A stretch of 64,000 nt of DNA from Chloroflexota bacterium (GTDB lineage Bacteria > Chloroflexota > Anaerolineae > Promineifilales > Promineifilaceae): NCBI GenBank assembly GCA_017993775.1, contig JAGOMA010000002.1:1-64000 (forward strand). Reading direction: 5' to 3'. The position numbers and the translations under genes were made by a program. Below, piece by piece: positions 26,641 to 35,405 of this stretch. The stretch's first letter is position 1; each line of letters opens with the position of its first letter. The notes beneath the pieces were generated by a model. That model had not been told where the DNA came from and made no database searches. It saw nothing but the letters and a program-made list of their open reading frames with translations.

Positions 26641-27105
26641 ATGGCCATAAACGTTTTATTTGTCTGTTTGGGAAATATTTGCCGCTCGCCCATGGCGGAG
26701 GGTGTGTTTCAAAAAATGGTAGACGAGGCCGGTCTGACGGAGCAAATTCTGGTGGATTCGGCAGGCACAGGCTCATGGCATGTGGGGGAGCAGGCGCACC
26801 GGGGAACGCTGAAGGTGCTGCGGCAGCATGGGGTGGCTTACAACGGCCGTGCCCGCCAAATCCGCCCCGCCGACCTGTCGCCAGACACCTACATCATCGC
26901 TCTGGACGCCAGCAACCTGCAAGATTTGCAGCGCCTTGCCAGAAAGCACTCAAAGCTGTTTCGTCTGCTGGATTTTGCCGCCAACACCCACGAACAGGAC
27001 GTGCCCGATCCGTATTACTCTGGCAATTTCGAATATGTTTACCAGTTAGTGGAAGATGGCTGCCGGGGATTGTTGGCTGCCATACGAAAACAAGAAGACC
27101 TCTAA
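26641..27105 (+). CDS. Low-molecular-weight protein-tyrosine phosphatase
   Basis: Cytosolic phosphatase of the LMW-PTP/arsenate-reductase fold. The P-loop VCLGNICRSPMAEG (residues about 8-21) has the CX5RS signature, and the general-acid DPYY loop is in VPDPYYSGNFEYVY (about 122). 154 residues is normal. Ribosome-binding site AGAAGGAGT precedes the ATG at 26641. It ends tail-to-tail, with a 4-bp overlap, against a single-domain receiver gene. No tyrosine kinase is adjacent. Confidence 0.95.
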   Translation: MAINVLFVCLGNICRSPMAEGVFQKMVDEAGLTEQILVDSAGTGSWHVGEQAHRGTLKVLRQHGVAYNGRARQIRPADLSPDTYIIALDASNLQDLQRLARKHSKLFRLLDFAANTHEQDVPDPYYSGNFEYVYQLVEDGCRGLLAAIRKQEDL

Positions 27106-27482
27106 CACCAGGCTGTCAGGTAAGAACCAATCCTTCCCGGAAGGTCAAAAACAGGGGTTTCTTTGGTCAACACGGCGTTAGCGCCGGCGGCCAGACTGCT
27201 AGAGCGGGTTTCTTCGCGGTCGTCGGCAGTGTACATGACAATGCAGGGCGGCGCGTTTCTGTACTGCGACCGAATCTGACGACAGACCTCAATGCCGTCC
27301 ATGCCCGGCATCATCACATCCAACAAAACCAGGTCAGGTGGTTCTTCCTGGACCATTTCTAGAGCCTGACGGCCGTTATTCGCCCCGCGCACCAGATACC
27401 CAGCCTGTCTCAGGATGATTTGGCAGAGGTCTACCAGCGAATGTTCGTCATCGACAACCAGAATTTTGTTTGATGTGTTCAT
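27102..27482 (-). CDS. Stand-alone response-regulator receiver protein
   Basis: Single receiver domain of 126 residues. It shows the acidic pair VVDDEHSLVD, phospho-aspartate in LVLLDVMMPGMDG (about 55), the switch threonine in VMYTADD and the lysine in VLTKETPV. There is no output domain, so it probably signals through a protein partner or serves a distant kinase such as the hybrid kinase at 20619. The ATG at 27482 is preceded by GGGAATC; upstream in-frame ATGs at 27491 and 27509 are less likely. Confidence 0.92.
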   Translation of the reverse strand: MNTSNKILVVDDEHSLVDLCQIILRQAGYLVRGANNGRQALEMVQEEPPDLVLLDVMMPGMDGIEVCRQIRSQYRNAPPCIVMYTADDREETRSSSLAAGANAVLTKETPVFDLPGRIGSYLTAWC

Positions 27483-27548
27483 GATTCCCATTGTAGACAA
27501 TGTGGGCATGAGCGTAAATAGGCAGAGGGAGCCATTACTCCATAACGC

Positions 27549-27572
27549 AAAAAAAAGCCCGCTTATGCGGGC
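27549..27572 (-). terminator. Terminator of the cold-shock protein gene
   Basis: Read on the minus strand, GCCCGC and GCGGGC (27557-27572) form a 6-bp stem with an ATAA loop, followed by eight T (27556-27549). Confidence 0.9.
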
Positions 27573-27578
27573 AAATGT

Positions 27579-27815
27579 TTATTGAGCTATGGCTTCGTAA
27601 CTTCTCTTAGGAATCACATTTTGGGCTTGTGGCCCTTTACCGCGATCTATCAAGAGATATTCGACGCGATCCCCTTCATACAAATTACGATACCCATCAC
27701 CTTCGATAGCCGAATAATGAACAAAGATTTCCTGCCCACCATCATCGGGATTGATGAAACCGTAACCTTTCAAACGACTAAACCATTTAACGACACCCGT
27801 GCTTTTATTGTTCAT
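27579..27815 (-). CDS. Cold-shock domain protein
   Basis: Small single-stranded RNA/DNA chaperone of 78 residues. RNP1 is GYGFINPDDG and RNP2 IFVHYSAI, preceded by TGVVKWFSRLKGYG as in all CspA-like proteins. The start ATG at 27815 follows ribosome-binding site GGAGGT; an upstream in-frame ATG at 27827 is less favoured. It has a long upstream region with no gene (27816-28061), consistent with a long 5' leader as in other csp genes, and its own terminator. Confidence 0.96.
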   Translation of the reverse strand: MNNKSTGVVKWFSRLKGYGFINPDDGGQEIFVHYSAIEGDGYRNLYEGDRVEYLLIDRGKGPQAQNVIPKRSYEAIAQ

Positions 27816-28061
27816 TTGTACCTCCAACCATTTCTATGACAAACGGGCGGGTGGGCGGCAACCTGTAATAAAATGAAAGCACCATCTAAGCTAGTTTTAG
27901 AATGGCGCTTATGAATTGACTACAAATTCCGCTTTCCCTCGCACTTCAGTTTGCCTACTCATTTACTCCTGTCAATGGTAATAGTTAACCTTTTTTTGCG
28001 GGGTGCGTCCATCAAAGAGGCGTGAAAGAATGTAAAAAAAAGCGTGATGGCGAGCGCTAAC

Positions 28062-28790
28062 TCAGATAGGTGGGGGCTTTAAAACGGCTTGCAACAACAG
28101 ATTCGCGGTCCCAGTGTCGCGGAAACCCACACTTTCGGCCAATTGGATGGAGGCGCTGTTTTGCGCGGCGACCAGGTAGAGGGGGATACGGCCGTTGCCC
28201 AACACATACTCCGCCATCGCCGCCACCACACTTTGCCCCAATCCCTGCCGCCGGTGCGACAAATCCGTATTCACCGAAATTTCCGCGTAGCGCGGCGACT
28301 GCCAGTTTAGGCCGGCTGCCGCCACCACCTCGCCCGTTTCCTGGGAGCGTACGATGAAGCGCGGCAGGCCATTGGGACCTGTGGATTGGGTTACCAGCAC
28401 GTTGATGATCGGCTCAAAACGTCGCGGCTGTAAAGCGAACATCCGCAGCGTTTCCTCTGTTTGCACGTCGAATAGAGCGTGCAGCAGCGGGCCGTATTTT
28501 TCTGGGCTGAAGAGGATAACGGCCGTTCCCGGCGCCATCGCCTTGTAAATTGCATCCGCACTGGCCGCCAGATCGCCAATTGGCAGGCGCAGCGTCACCA
28601 GCGGGCGGAACAAATCCATACCCGTGCGTGAAAACGCCAGATAGCCGGTCGGACGTTCGGCGTTTTCGGGATAAACCACCAGGTTTGTTTTGTCGTCGGG
28701 GTGGGAAAAAGCGTAATAATCGGCCACCGCATCTTCAGCGCGCTCACCGAGCAGCGGGCGGATGGCGCGGCGTAAGTCAGATAGAACCAT
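28062..28790 (-). CDS. GNAT-family N-acetyltransferase
   Basis: A 242-residue protein with an N-terminal lobe of about 120 residues and a C-terminal GNAT domain. The acetyl-CoA motif A is in LSHRRQGLGQSVVAAMAEYV (about 190-209) and motif B in LYLVAAQNSASIQLAESVGF. It overlaps the end of the nucleoside phosphorylase gene by 14 bp and is therefore translated with it. Acceptor unknown; nucleoside or amine substrates are guesses only. Confidence 0.9.
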   Translation of the reverse strand: MVLSDLRRAIRPLLGERAEDAVADYYAFSHPDDKTNLVVYPENAERPTGYLAFSRTGMDLFRPLVTLRLPIGDLAASADAIYKAMAPGTAVILFSPEKYGPLLHALFDVQTEETLRMFALQPRRFEPIINVLVTQSTGPNGLPRFIVRSQETGEVVAAAGLNWQSPRYAEISVNTDLSHRRQGLGQSVVAAMAEYVLGNGRIPLYLVAAQNSASIQLAESVGFRDTGTANLLLQAVLKPPPI

Positions 28791-29541
28791 TTAAGTCTCC
28801 GGGCTGGAAGTTTGCCAGCGTGCGCAGCGCTGCTTGGATGCCAGCGGTAACGGCCGTTGCTACCGCTTCTTCATGGGAGGCAAACGTATCCGCGCTTTCT
28901 GGCTTTTCTAGCACTGACCCATTTACGGCCAAAATGGCGGCTGTACGTACTCTGCGCAAGCTGCCCACCAGAAACAAAGCCGCGCATTCCATTTCCACCG
29001 CCAACACATTGGCCGCCGACAGCGCGGCATAACTGGGCGCAAATGGCGTGGCGCTGCCGGCAAAAAACGCGTCTCGCGTCAGCACAATTCCTTGGTGATA
29101 GGCATGGCCGCCACCCTGCACAGTCTGGCGCAATGTCTGCGTCAGGTCCAGATCGGCGATGGCCGGATAACCGGGCGGCGCAACTTCACGGCCGTAACCG
29201 GTATGCTGCACCGCCGCCGCCGCCACCACCAAATCACCGGGGTGAACGGCCGTTTGCAAACTGCCGCATGTACCCACCCGCACCAGAATACGCGCCCCGG
29301 CCATGATAAGCTCCTCAAAAGCAATCGCCGCGCCCGGCGCGCCAATGCCATGCGAACAAACGGCCAGCGCCACGCCCTGATACGTCCCCTGGTAGCTGTG
29401 ATATTCGCGCTGCTGCGCCAGACACACAGCGTCTGCCAGATAACCGGCGATTTGGGCGGCGCGCGCCGGATCGCCACAGGTGAGTACGGCCGTTGGCAAA
29501 CTGTCCGGCAGCAGACCGGTATGCGGTAACTTCTGAGGCAT
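28777..29541 (-). CDS. Nucleoside phosphorylase (Udp/DeoD family)
   Basis: Phosphorolytic cleavage of nucleosides to base and ribose 1-phosphate. The NP-I signature is VRVGTCGSLQ (about 88-97); phosphate-binding GDPARAAQI (about 23) and the base/ribose-binding AVEMECAALFLVG (about 181) are clear. 254 residues fits the hexameric class. The choice between uridine and purine nucleosides is not settled; the residues after the signature resemble uridine phosphorylase as much as DeoD. Followed with overlap by a GNAT gene. Confidence 0.9.
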   Translation of the reverse strand: MPQKLPHTGLLPDSLPTAVLTCGDPARAAQIAGYLADAVCLAQQREYHSYQGTYQGVALAVCSHGIGAPGAAIAFEELIMAGARILVRVGTCGSLQTAVHPGDLVVAAAAVQHTGYGREVAPPGYPAIADLDLTQTLRQTVQGGGHAYHQGIVLTRDAFFAGSATPFAPSYAALSAANVLAVEMECAALFLVGSLRRVRTAAILAVNGSVLEKPESADTFASHEEAVATAVTAGIQAALRTLANFQPGDLNGSI

Positions 29542-29563
29542 AGTTTATGTTTCTAACATGATG

Positions 29564-29596
29564 AGATTGGACCAATCTTGGAGATTGGTCCAATCT
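29564..29596. repeat. Paired palindromes AGATTGGWCCAATCT (copy 2)
   Basis: AGATTGGACCAATCT (29564-29578) and AGATTGGTCCAATCT (29582-29596) separated by TGG; the same pair as copy 1 with the two types in reverse order. Confidence 0.85.
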
Positions 29597-29625
29597 GGAA
29601 ACTCCAAAGTCTATTACCAGCGCCC

Positions 29626-30630
29626 CTAAGCTAACTGATAGTCCATACCCTTGGGCTTATTGCCCAGCACGGCATCGATCTTCGCCATGACATCGTCATC
29701 TAACTGGGCCACAATGTCCATGGCCTTCATGTTTTCCGTCACCTGCGCGGGGCGGGACGCGCCGGTGATGACCGTGCTGACATTGGGGTTTTTCACGCAC
29801 CAGGCGACAGCCAATTGGGCCATGCTCACGCCGAGATCATCGGCTACGGCCGTTAACTCCCGCGTCGTGGCTATCCGTTTTTGCCCTTCTTCGCTTTCCA
29901 TCATCCGCCGCAGCCACTCGTATCCCTTCAGCTTCATGCGCGAATCATCCGGGATGCCGGCGTTGTACTTGCCGGTCAGAATGCCGGAAGCCAGCGGCGA
30001 CCAGATGGTCGTGCCCAGGCCAATCGTTTCATACAAACGGGCATACTCCACTTCGACCGTATGGCGGTGGAACATATTGTACTGCGGCTGTTCCATCGTC
30101 GGCGGAATGAGGTTATACTGCCGCGCCACGCTGTACGCTTCCATTAACTGCTGCGCCGACCATTCCGACGTGCCCCAATAAAAGACCTTGCCCTGATGGA
30201 TCAACTCGGTCATGGTTCGCACTACTTCCTCCATCGGCACATTGGGGTCTGGGCGATGGCAAAAATAGAGGTCCAGATAATCGACTTGCAGCCGTTCCAT
30301 GGCCTGATGGGCTGCCTCGAAAATGTGCTTGCGGCTAAGGCCTTGCTGGGTGGGTTTGGCATTGGGCACGCTGCCCCACAGCACTTTGCTGGAAACGATA
30401 TAGCTGTCACGACGCCAGCCGGCCTTTTTCAGCGCCGCGCCCATTACAGTTTCAGCCTGTCCCTGGGCATACACTTCGGCGTTGTCGAAGAAATTAACGC
30501 CCACGTCGTATGCGGCCGACATGATTTCGACAGCGGCATCAATATCAACCTGATTGCCAAATGTCACCCACGCGCCAAACGACAGAGCGCTAACTTGCAA
30601 GCCTGATTTGCCTAAGCGGCGGTATTCCAT
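29626..30630 (-). CDS. Aldo/keto reductase
   Basis: NADPH-dependent TIM-barrel reductase, related to the potassium-channel beta/YghZ branch. The catalytic tetrad is visible: Asp and Tyr in [11 protein letters not shown] (about 48-57), Lys in VSSKVLWG (about 84), His in LYFCHRPDP (about 122). Cofactor-binding [13 protein letters not shown] lies near the C-terminus. The opening [19 protein letters not shown] is typical. Ribosome-binding site AAAAGGAG. 334 residues is normal. Single gene. Confidence 0.95.
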   Translation of the reverse strand: MEYRRLGKSGLQVSALSFGAWVTFGNQVDIDAAVEIMSAAYDVGVNFFDNAEVYAQGQAETVMGAALKKAGWRRDSYIVSSKVLWGSVPNAKPTQQGLSRKHIFEAAHQAMERLQVDYLDLYFCHRPDPNVPMEEVVRTMTELIHQGKVFYWGTSEWSAQQLMEAYSVARQYNLIPPTMEQPQYNMFHRHTVEVEYARLYETIGLGTTIWSPLASGILTGKYNAGIPDDSRMKLKGYEWLRRMMESEEGQKRIATTRELTAVADDLGVSMAQLAVAWCVKNPNVSTVITGASRPAQVTENMKAMDIVAQLDDDVMAKIDAVLGNKPKGMDYQLA

Positions 30631-30790
30631 GTTAAACTCCTTTTGGGAAAAATACGGTAAAGTTGTTGAGTGCGAGTTTACTAGACTTCAAGGGGTCTTC
30701 GCAACCCAAACCACCGGAAACAGAGCCGATACTTGGCAAACGTTTAATGAATCGTTGCCCCAACCAACCTTCTAACGAGACACAGAGACA

Positions 30791-32572
30791 ATGAGAAGTA
30801 AGAATCGGAAAAGAAACCCTTATTGGCTGCTGCTGGCGACCTATCTGAAACCTCACGGCCGTTTGGTGGCCCTCTTGAGTTTGCTGGTGGTCAGCGGCAT
30901 TGCCTTGCAGCTCATCAATCCACAGTTGGTGCGGCGCTTTCTGGATGGCGTAGAGACGGGGAAAAGCTTGCAGGAGTTGGTGAGCACGGCCGTTCTCTTC
31001 ACCACCCTCGCCATCATCGCCCAGGCCGCCCGGTTGGCCGCCGCTTACGTCGGCGAAGTGGTCGCCTGGAGCGCCACCAACGACCTGCGCGCCGACCTGG
31101 CCCTCCACTGCCTGCGCCTGGATATGTCCTTCCACAAAGCCTACAAACCCGGCGAACTCATCGAGCGCGTCGATGGCGACGTCAACCAACTGGCCAACTT
31201 TTTCTCGCAGCTGGTCATCCAGTTGGTCAGCAACTTTTTGTTGATGGTGGGCGTGATGGCGCTGCTGTGGCTGGTGGACTGGCGTGTGGGCGCCTCCATC
31301 ACCCTGCTGGGCGTGACCGGCTTGCTGGTGCTGAACTGGCTCAACAAGCGGCTGGTGCCGCGCTGGCAGGCGCTGCGCCAGACCAGTTCCGACCTGTTCG
31401 GTTACCTGGAAGAGTGGCTGGGCGGCACGGAAGAAATCCAGACCAGCGCCGCCGCGCCGTTCATCATGCGGCGGCTGGTTGGCCTGCTGCGCGAGCGCTG
31501 GGACCGGATGCACCGGGCCATGCGCCTGAACCTGGGCGTGATAACCCTGCCCATTCTTATGCCGGCGCTGGCCTACATCGCCGCCTACATCTGGGGAACC
31601 AGACTGTTCGTGGGCAGCGTGCTGACCATCGGCACGGTGTACATCATTTTTTACTACATCGACGTGATGCGCGAGCCGTTGTGGGTGATCCAGCGGCAGG
31701 TGCAGGATTTGCAGCAGGCGGCGGCCAGCATGAACCGTATTGTGGCCCTGTTTGCCGAGCAGCCGACGCTGCATGACGGGGCGGAACGTGTGCCACACGG
31801 CCGTCTCGCCATCCAGTTCGACCACGTTTCCTTCCACTACGCCGACGACCTGGAAACCGCCATCCTCGAAGACGTCACCTTCACCCTGGCCCCCGGCAAA
31901 ATCCTGGGGCTGCTGGGGCGCACCGGCAGCGGCAAAACCACCCTCACCCGCCTGCTGTTTCGCTTTTATGATCCGACAGCCGGGGCAATTCGTCTGGGCG
32001 GGGCCGACGGCCGTTTCGTCGATTTGCGCGCCACCAGCCAGGCCGCCATCCGGCAGCGCGTGGGGTTGGTGACCCAGGAAGTGCAGTTGTTCCACGCCAG
32101 CGTGCGCGACAACCTGACCCTGTTCAACGACGCCATCGACGACCGCCACATCCTGGCGGCGCTGGACGAACTGGGCTTGCACGATTGGCTCGCCGGGCTG
32201 CCGGACGGGCTGGACACCCGCCTGGAAGCGGGCGAAAGCCTGTCGGCGGGGGAGGCGCAGCTGCTGGCCTTGGGCCGCGTCTTCCTGGCCGACCCCGGCC
32301 TGATTATTTTGGACGAGGCGTCGTCGCGGCTGGACCCGGCGACGGAGCATTTGTTGGAGCAGGCGCTGGACAAGCTGCTGGCGGGGCGCACGGCCGTCAT
32401 CATCGCCCACCGCCTGGGAACCGTGCAGCGCGCCGACGAGATCATGATCATGGCCGACGGCCGTATCGTCGAACACGACAACCGCGCCAACCTGGCCGCC
32501 GACTCGGACTCGCAGTTTTACCACCTGCTGCAAACCGGGCTGGAAGATTGGCAGATGAAGGCTGAACCATGA
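30791..32572 (+). CDS. ABC exporter half-transporter A (membrane plus ATPase domain)
   Basis: Type IV exporter half of 593 residues: six-helix membrane domain (about 15-320) and ATPase domain (about 340-590). Walker A is GRTGSGKTTL (about 376), Q-loop LVTQEVQ, signature LSAGE (about 483, instead of LSGGQ), Walker B LIILDEASS with the catalytic glutamate, and switch histidine IIAHRL. With the next gene it should form a heterodimer: its altered signature would complete the site that uses the partner's Asp-variant Walker B. It is 81 bp before the partner. Substrate unknown; multidrug or lipid export is typical of the family. Confidence 0.94.
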   Translation: MRSKNRKRNPYWLLLATYLKPHGRLVALLSLLVVSGIALQLINPQLVRRFLDGVETGKSLQELVSTAVLFTTLAIIAQAARLAAAYVGEVVAWSATNDLRADLALHCLRLDMSFHKAYKPGELIERVDGDVNQLANFFSQLVIQLVSNFLLMVGVMALLWLVDWRVGASITLLGVTGLLVLNWLNKRLVPRWQALRQTSSDLFGYLEEWLGGTEEIQTSAAAPFIMRRLVGLLRERWDRMHRAMRLNLGVITLPILMPALAYIAAYIWGTRLFVGSVLTIGTVYIIFYYIDVMREPLWVIQRQVQDLQQAAASMNRIVALFAEQPTLHDGAERVPHGRLAIQFDHVSFHYADDLETAILEDVTFTLAPGKILGLLGRTGSGKTTLTRLLFRFYDPTAGAIRLGGADGRFVDLRATSQAAIRQRVGLVTQEVQLFHASVRDNLTLFNDAIDDRHILAALDELGLHDWLAGLPDGLDTRLEAGESLSAGEAQLLALGRVFLADPGLIILDEASSRLDPATEHLLEQALDKLLAGRTAVIIAHRLGTVQRADEIMIMADGRIVEHDNRANLAADSDSQFYHLLQTGLEDWQMKAEP

Positions 32573-32575
32573 ACG

Positions 32576-32590
32576 AGATTGGTCCAATCT
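32576..32590. repeat. Palindrome AGATTGGWCCAATCT between two ABC half-transporter genes
   Basis: Single copy, AGATTGGTCCAATCT, starting 3 bp after the stop of half-transporter A and inside the presumed operon. It could form a hairpin in the transcript. Confidence 0.8.
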
Positions 32591-32656
32591 TGCGCATGTT
32601 ATTTAATTTTCACTGCCTGGTGTTGAACTTTTCCTAAACCAACCACGAGACTGGCT

Positions 32657-34507
32657 ATGACCGAAAAACAACCAACCACGCTCAAAACCTACCAATACTT
32701 CTGGCGGCTAATTCGTTATCGGCCGCTCTACTACCTGAGCGACCTGACCGGGGTGACGATCCATTTTGCCCTGGCAACGGTGCAGGGGCTGATTTTGAAG
32801 GCGTTTTTTGATGGGCTGACGGGCGTGGGCGGACGGCCGTTATCAACCATCATCAACTGGCAGGTGGCGCTGACGGCGCTGACACTGATCAGCCTGTACA
32901 TGGCCGCGCTGGGCTTCGTCAACTTTACGCAGCACAGCATGGCGCTGCTGATCCGCAATATGTTGGCCCACATCTTACGGCTGCCCGGCGGCAAGGCGCT
33001 GCCCCCTGACCAGGACGGCACGCCGATGTCCACCGGCAAGGTGATCAGCACCCTGCGCGACGATGTGGACGAGATGGCCCACTCGATCATCATCATCGAC
33101 GACACGGTGGCCCTGTCGGTAACGGCCGTTCTCTCCTTCACCATCATGTTCCGCATCAACGTCTGGGTAACTCTGGGCACGTTTGTGCCCCTGGCGGTGG
33201 TCATCTTCATCGCCCAGCGGCTGGGGCAGCGGGCCAAAGCCTACCGGCGCGCCAGCCGCCAGGCCACCGCCGAAGTCACCGGCATGATCGCCGACATGTT
33301 CAACGCCACCCAGGCCGTAAAGGTAGCCCACGCCGAAGAGCGCCTCATCGCCCGCTTCCGCCAGGTGAATGAAAAGCGGCGGCAAACAATGGTGAAAGAT
33401 CGCGTGCTGGTGCAGCTGATCGACGCCCTGAGCGGCGGCACGGTGGACATAGGCGTGGGGCTGATTTTGTTGGCCGCCGCGCAGGGCATGTACGCCGGCA
33501 CGTTTACCATCGGCGATTTTGCCCTGTTTGCCTCGTACATCTGGCCCTCCACCCACCTCATGCGCACGGTGGGCAACCTCATCACCCGTTACAAGCAGGT
33601 GGGCGTTTCGACGGGGCGCATGGAAGCCATCACCCAGGGCGAACCGGCCGGCGCGGTGGTGGCCCACAATCCCATCCACATGACCGGCGATTATCCCGAT
33701 TTGCCCTATACGCCCAAAACCAGCGCCCACCGCCTGGAGCTGCTCACGGTCAATCACCTCACCTACCGCTATGAAACGGCCGGCGGCGATTGGGCGGGCA
33801 TCGAAGACGTCAGCCTGCGCCTGCCGCGCGGCTCGTTTACCGTGGTGACGGGGCGCATCGGTGCCGGCAAATCGACGCTGCTGAAGGCGCTGCTGGGGCT
33901 TCTGCCGCCGCAGTCGGGCGAGATTTGGTGGAATGGCGAATTGGTAGCCGACCCGGCGACGTTTCTAACGCCGCCGCGGGTGGCCTACACCGGGCAGGCG
34001 CCGCGCCTGTTTAGCGACACGCTGCGCAACAACGTGCTGCTGGGGCTGCCGGAGGAGCAGGTGGATCTGGCAAGGGCGCTGAATACGGCCGTTCTCACCC
34101 CCGACCTGGCCGCGATGGAAAAAGGGCTGGACACGCTGGTGGGGCCGCGCGGCGTGCGGCTTTCTGGCGGGCAAGCGCAGCGCACCGCCGCCGCCCGCAT
34201 GTTCGTCCGCGACGCTGACCTGCTGGTCATCGACGACCTCTCCAGCGCCCTGGACGTGGAAACGGAGCAGCAGCTCTGGGAGGGAATGCGGAGCGCGGAA
34301 CGCGGCGTGCGGAATGGAGAAGAATCCGCACTCCCCACTCCGCACGCCGCACTCACCTGCCTGGTGGTTTCCCACCGGCGGCCGGCGCTGCGGCGGGCGG
34401 ATTGGGTGGTGGTGCTGGGAAACGGCCGTATTGTCGATCAGGGCACGCTGGATGACCTGTTGGTCCGCTGCGCAGAAATGCAGCAGTTATGGCAGGGGCA
34501 GGTCTAA
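32657..34507 (+). CDS. ABC exporter half-transporter B with in-frame repeat insertion
   Basis: Partner of the preceding gene, 616 residues. Six-helix membrane domain, Walker A GRIGAGKSTLL (about 397), canonical signature LSGGQ (about 500), Walker B LLVIDDLSS where the catalytic glutamate is Asp, and switch histidine VVSHRRPAL. Together with half A this gives one canonical and one degenerate ATP site. Between the D-loop helix (TEQQLWEGM) and TCLVVSHRR some 20 residues are inserted (about 543-566, MRSAERGVRNGEES...); the DNA there is an inverted repeat, 34302-34313 with 34339-34350, so an intergenic element seems to have been captured in frame. The start follows a weak ribosome-binding site. 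Confidence 0.94.
   Translation: MTEKQPTTLKTYQYFWRLIRYRPLYYLSDLTGVTIHFALATVQGLILKAFFDGLTGVGGRPLSTIINWQVALTALTLISLYMAALGFVNFTQHSMALLIRNMLAHILRLPGGKALPPDQDGTPMSTGKVISTLRDDVDEMAHSIIIIDDTVALSVTAVLSFTIMFRINVWVTLGTFVPLAVVIFIAQRLGQRAKAYRRASRQATAEVTGMIADMFNATQAVKVAHAEERLIARFRQVNEKRRQTMVKDRVLVQLIDALSGGTVDIGVGLILLAAAQGMYAGTFTIGDFALFASYIWPSTHLMRTVGNLITRYKQVGVSTGRMEAITQGEPAGAVVAHNPIHMTGDYPDLPYTPKTSAHRLELLTVNHLTYRYETAGGDWAGIEDVSLRLPRGSFTVVTGRIGAGKSTLLKALLGLLPPQSGEIWWNGELVADPATFLTPPRVAYTGQAPRLFSDTLRNNVLLGLPEEQVDLARALNTAVLTPDLAAMEKGLDTLVGPRGVRLSGGQAQRTAAARMFVRDADLLVIDDLSSALDVETEQQLWEGMRSAERGVRNGEESALPTPHAALTCLVVSHRRPALRRADWVVVLGNGRIVDQGTLDDLLVRCAEMQQLWQGQV
34284..34356. repeat. Inverted-repeat insertion inside half-transporter B
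   Basis: GCGGCGTGCGGA (34302-34313) and TCCGCACGCCGC (34339-34350) are perfect inverted arms, surrounded by further GCGGA/TCCGC units. The segment keeps the reading frame and sits in a loop between conserved ATPase motifs. Confidence 0.75.
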
Positions 34508-34515
34508 CGCGCTCC

Positions 34516-34530
34516 AGATTGGACCAATCT
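34516..34530. repeat. Palindrome AGATTGGWCCAATCT after half-transporter B
   Basis: Single copy, AGATTGGACCAATCT, 8 bp after the stop codon and directly abutting the left end of the next inverted-repeat element. Confidence 0.8.
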
Positions 34531-34665
34531 AGCAGGCTGTCGGAAAAGTAGAAATGGCTACACGGATGACACGAACTTACGCCGATTTTCTGGTGATTTA
34601 TCCGTAAACATCCGTCGAATCCGTTCAATCCGTGAACACGTCCTGAGTTTTCCGACAGGCTGCTA
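34530..34665. mobile_element. MITE-like element with 18-bp inverted ends
   Basis: TAGCAGGCTGTCGGAAAA (34530-34547) and TTTTCCGACAGGCTGCTA (34648-34665) are inverted copies with one mismatch. The 136-bp element has no coding capacity; its core has CACGGATG and AATCCGTG segments. No clear target duplication is seen. A miniature inverted-repeat element or other non-autonomous repeat is likely, not a gene. Confidence 0.6.
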
Positions 34666-34712
34666 ACACGAAGAAGGTGTGTTGGATTTCTGGCTGGGGG
34701 TATAGTTGGGGC

Positions 34713-35405
34713 ATGAAGACGACGAAATTTTCGCTTGATCGCAGTGTGATCCTGATGCTAGGCCTGGGTGTGGTGGTGATTGGGCTGGTATGGGCTTTGT
34801 TTTTGCGCGGGCCGGGGCCGCAAACGGCCGTATCACCCCCACCCACCCTGGCGGCCAACGGCCGTACCCGCTACCGCCTCGATCCGGCCGCTTCCGAAGC
34901 GCGCTTCACCCTCGACGAAGTGCTGCGCGGCCAACCCACCACCGTTGTTGGCCGCACCGCCGACATTGCCGGAGAAATCGCCGTCAACCTGTCCGATTTG
35001 TCGTCGGCAGAAATTGGGCCGCTGCAAATTAACGCCCGCACACTGGCCACCGACAGCCCGCTGCGCAACACGTCCATCGCCAGCTACATCCTCTTCACCG
35101 ATGATTATCCGGTGATTACGTTTACGCCCACGGCCGTGTCCGGTCTGCCGCCCCAGGCAGCCATCGGCCAAACCGTGGCCTTTTCGGTGACGGGCGATCT
35201 GGCGTTGGTGGGCATGGTGCGCCCGGTGACGTTTGCCGTGACGGTAACGGCCGTGTCCGACACACACCTGGCAGGCCACGCCCAGGCCACCATCCAACGC
35301 GCCGACTTCGAGCTGGCCATCCCCCGCGTGGACAACGTGGCCGATGTGTCGGAGGCGGTGACGCTGGAATTGGATTTTACGGCCGTGCGAGAGAACCATG
35401 AGTAA
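34713..35405 (+). CDS. YceI-family lipid-binding-like protein, membrane anchored
   Basis: YceI domain beta-barrel proteins bind polyisoprenoid or other amphiphilic ligands outside the membrane. Here a signal anchor (about 11-30, ILMLGLGVVVIGLVWALFL) precedes RYRLDPAASEARFTLDEVLRG, VGRTADIAGEIAVNL, SYILFTDDYPVITFTPT and VTGDLALVGMVRPVTFAV, in family order. 230 residues. The ATG at 34713 follows GTTGGGG. It overlaps the YchJ-like gene by 8 bp. Confidence 0.9.
   Translation: MKTTKFSLDRSVILMLGLGVVVIGLVWALFLRGPGPQTAVSPPPTLAANGRTRYRLDPAASEARFTLDEVLRGQPTTVVGRTADIAGEIAVNLSDLSSAEIGPLQINARTLATDSPLRNTSIASYILFTDDYPVITFTPTAVSGLPPQAAIGQTVAFSVTGDLALVGMVRPVTFAVTVTAVSDTHLAGHAQATIQRADFELAIPRVDNVADVSEAVTLELDFTAVRENHE

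Noticed and set aside
30632..32587. A 650-codon open frame on the minus strand opposite ABC half-transporter A
   Set aside because: It is a Gln/His/Gly-rich shadow of GC-rich coding DNA on the other strand. It has no ribosome-binding site or family motif, while the plus strand encodes a complete transporter.
34530..34665. An insertion sequence with transposase
   Set aside because: The element has inverted ends but only 136 bp and no coding capacity.
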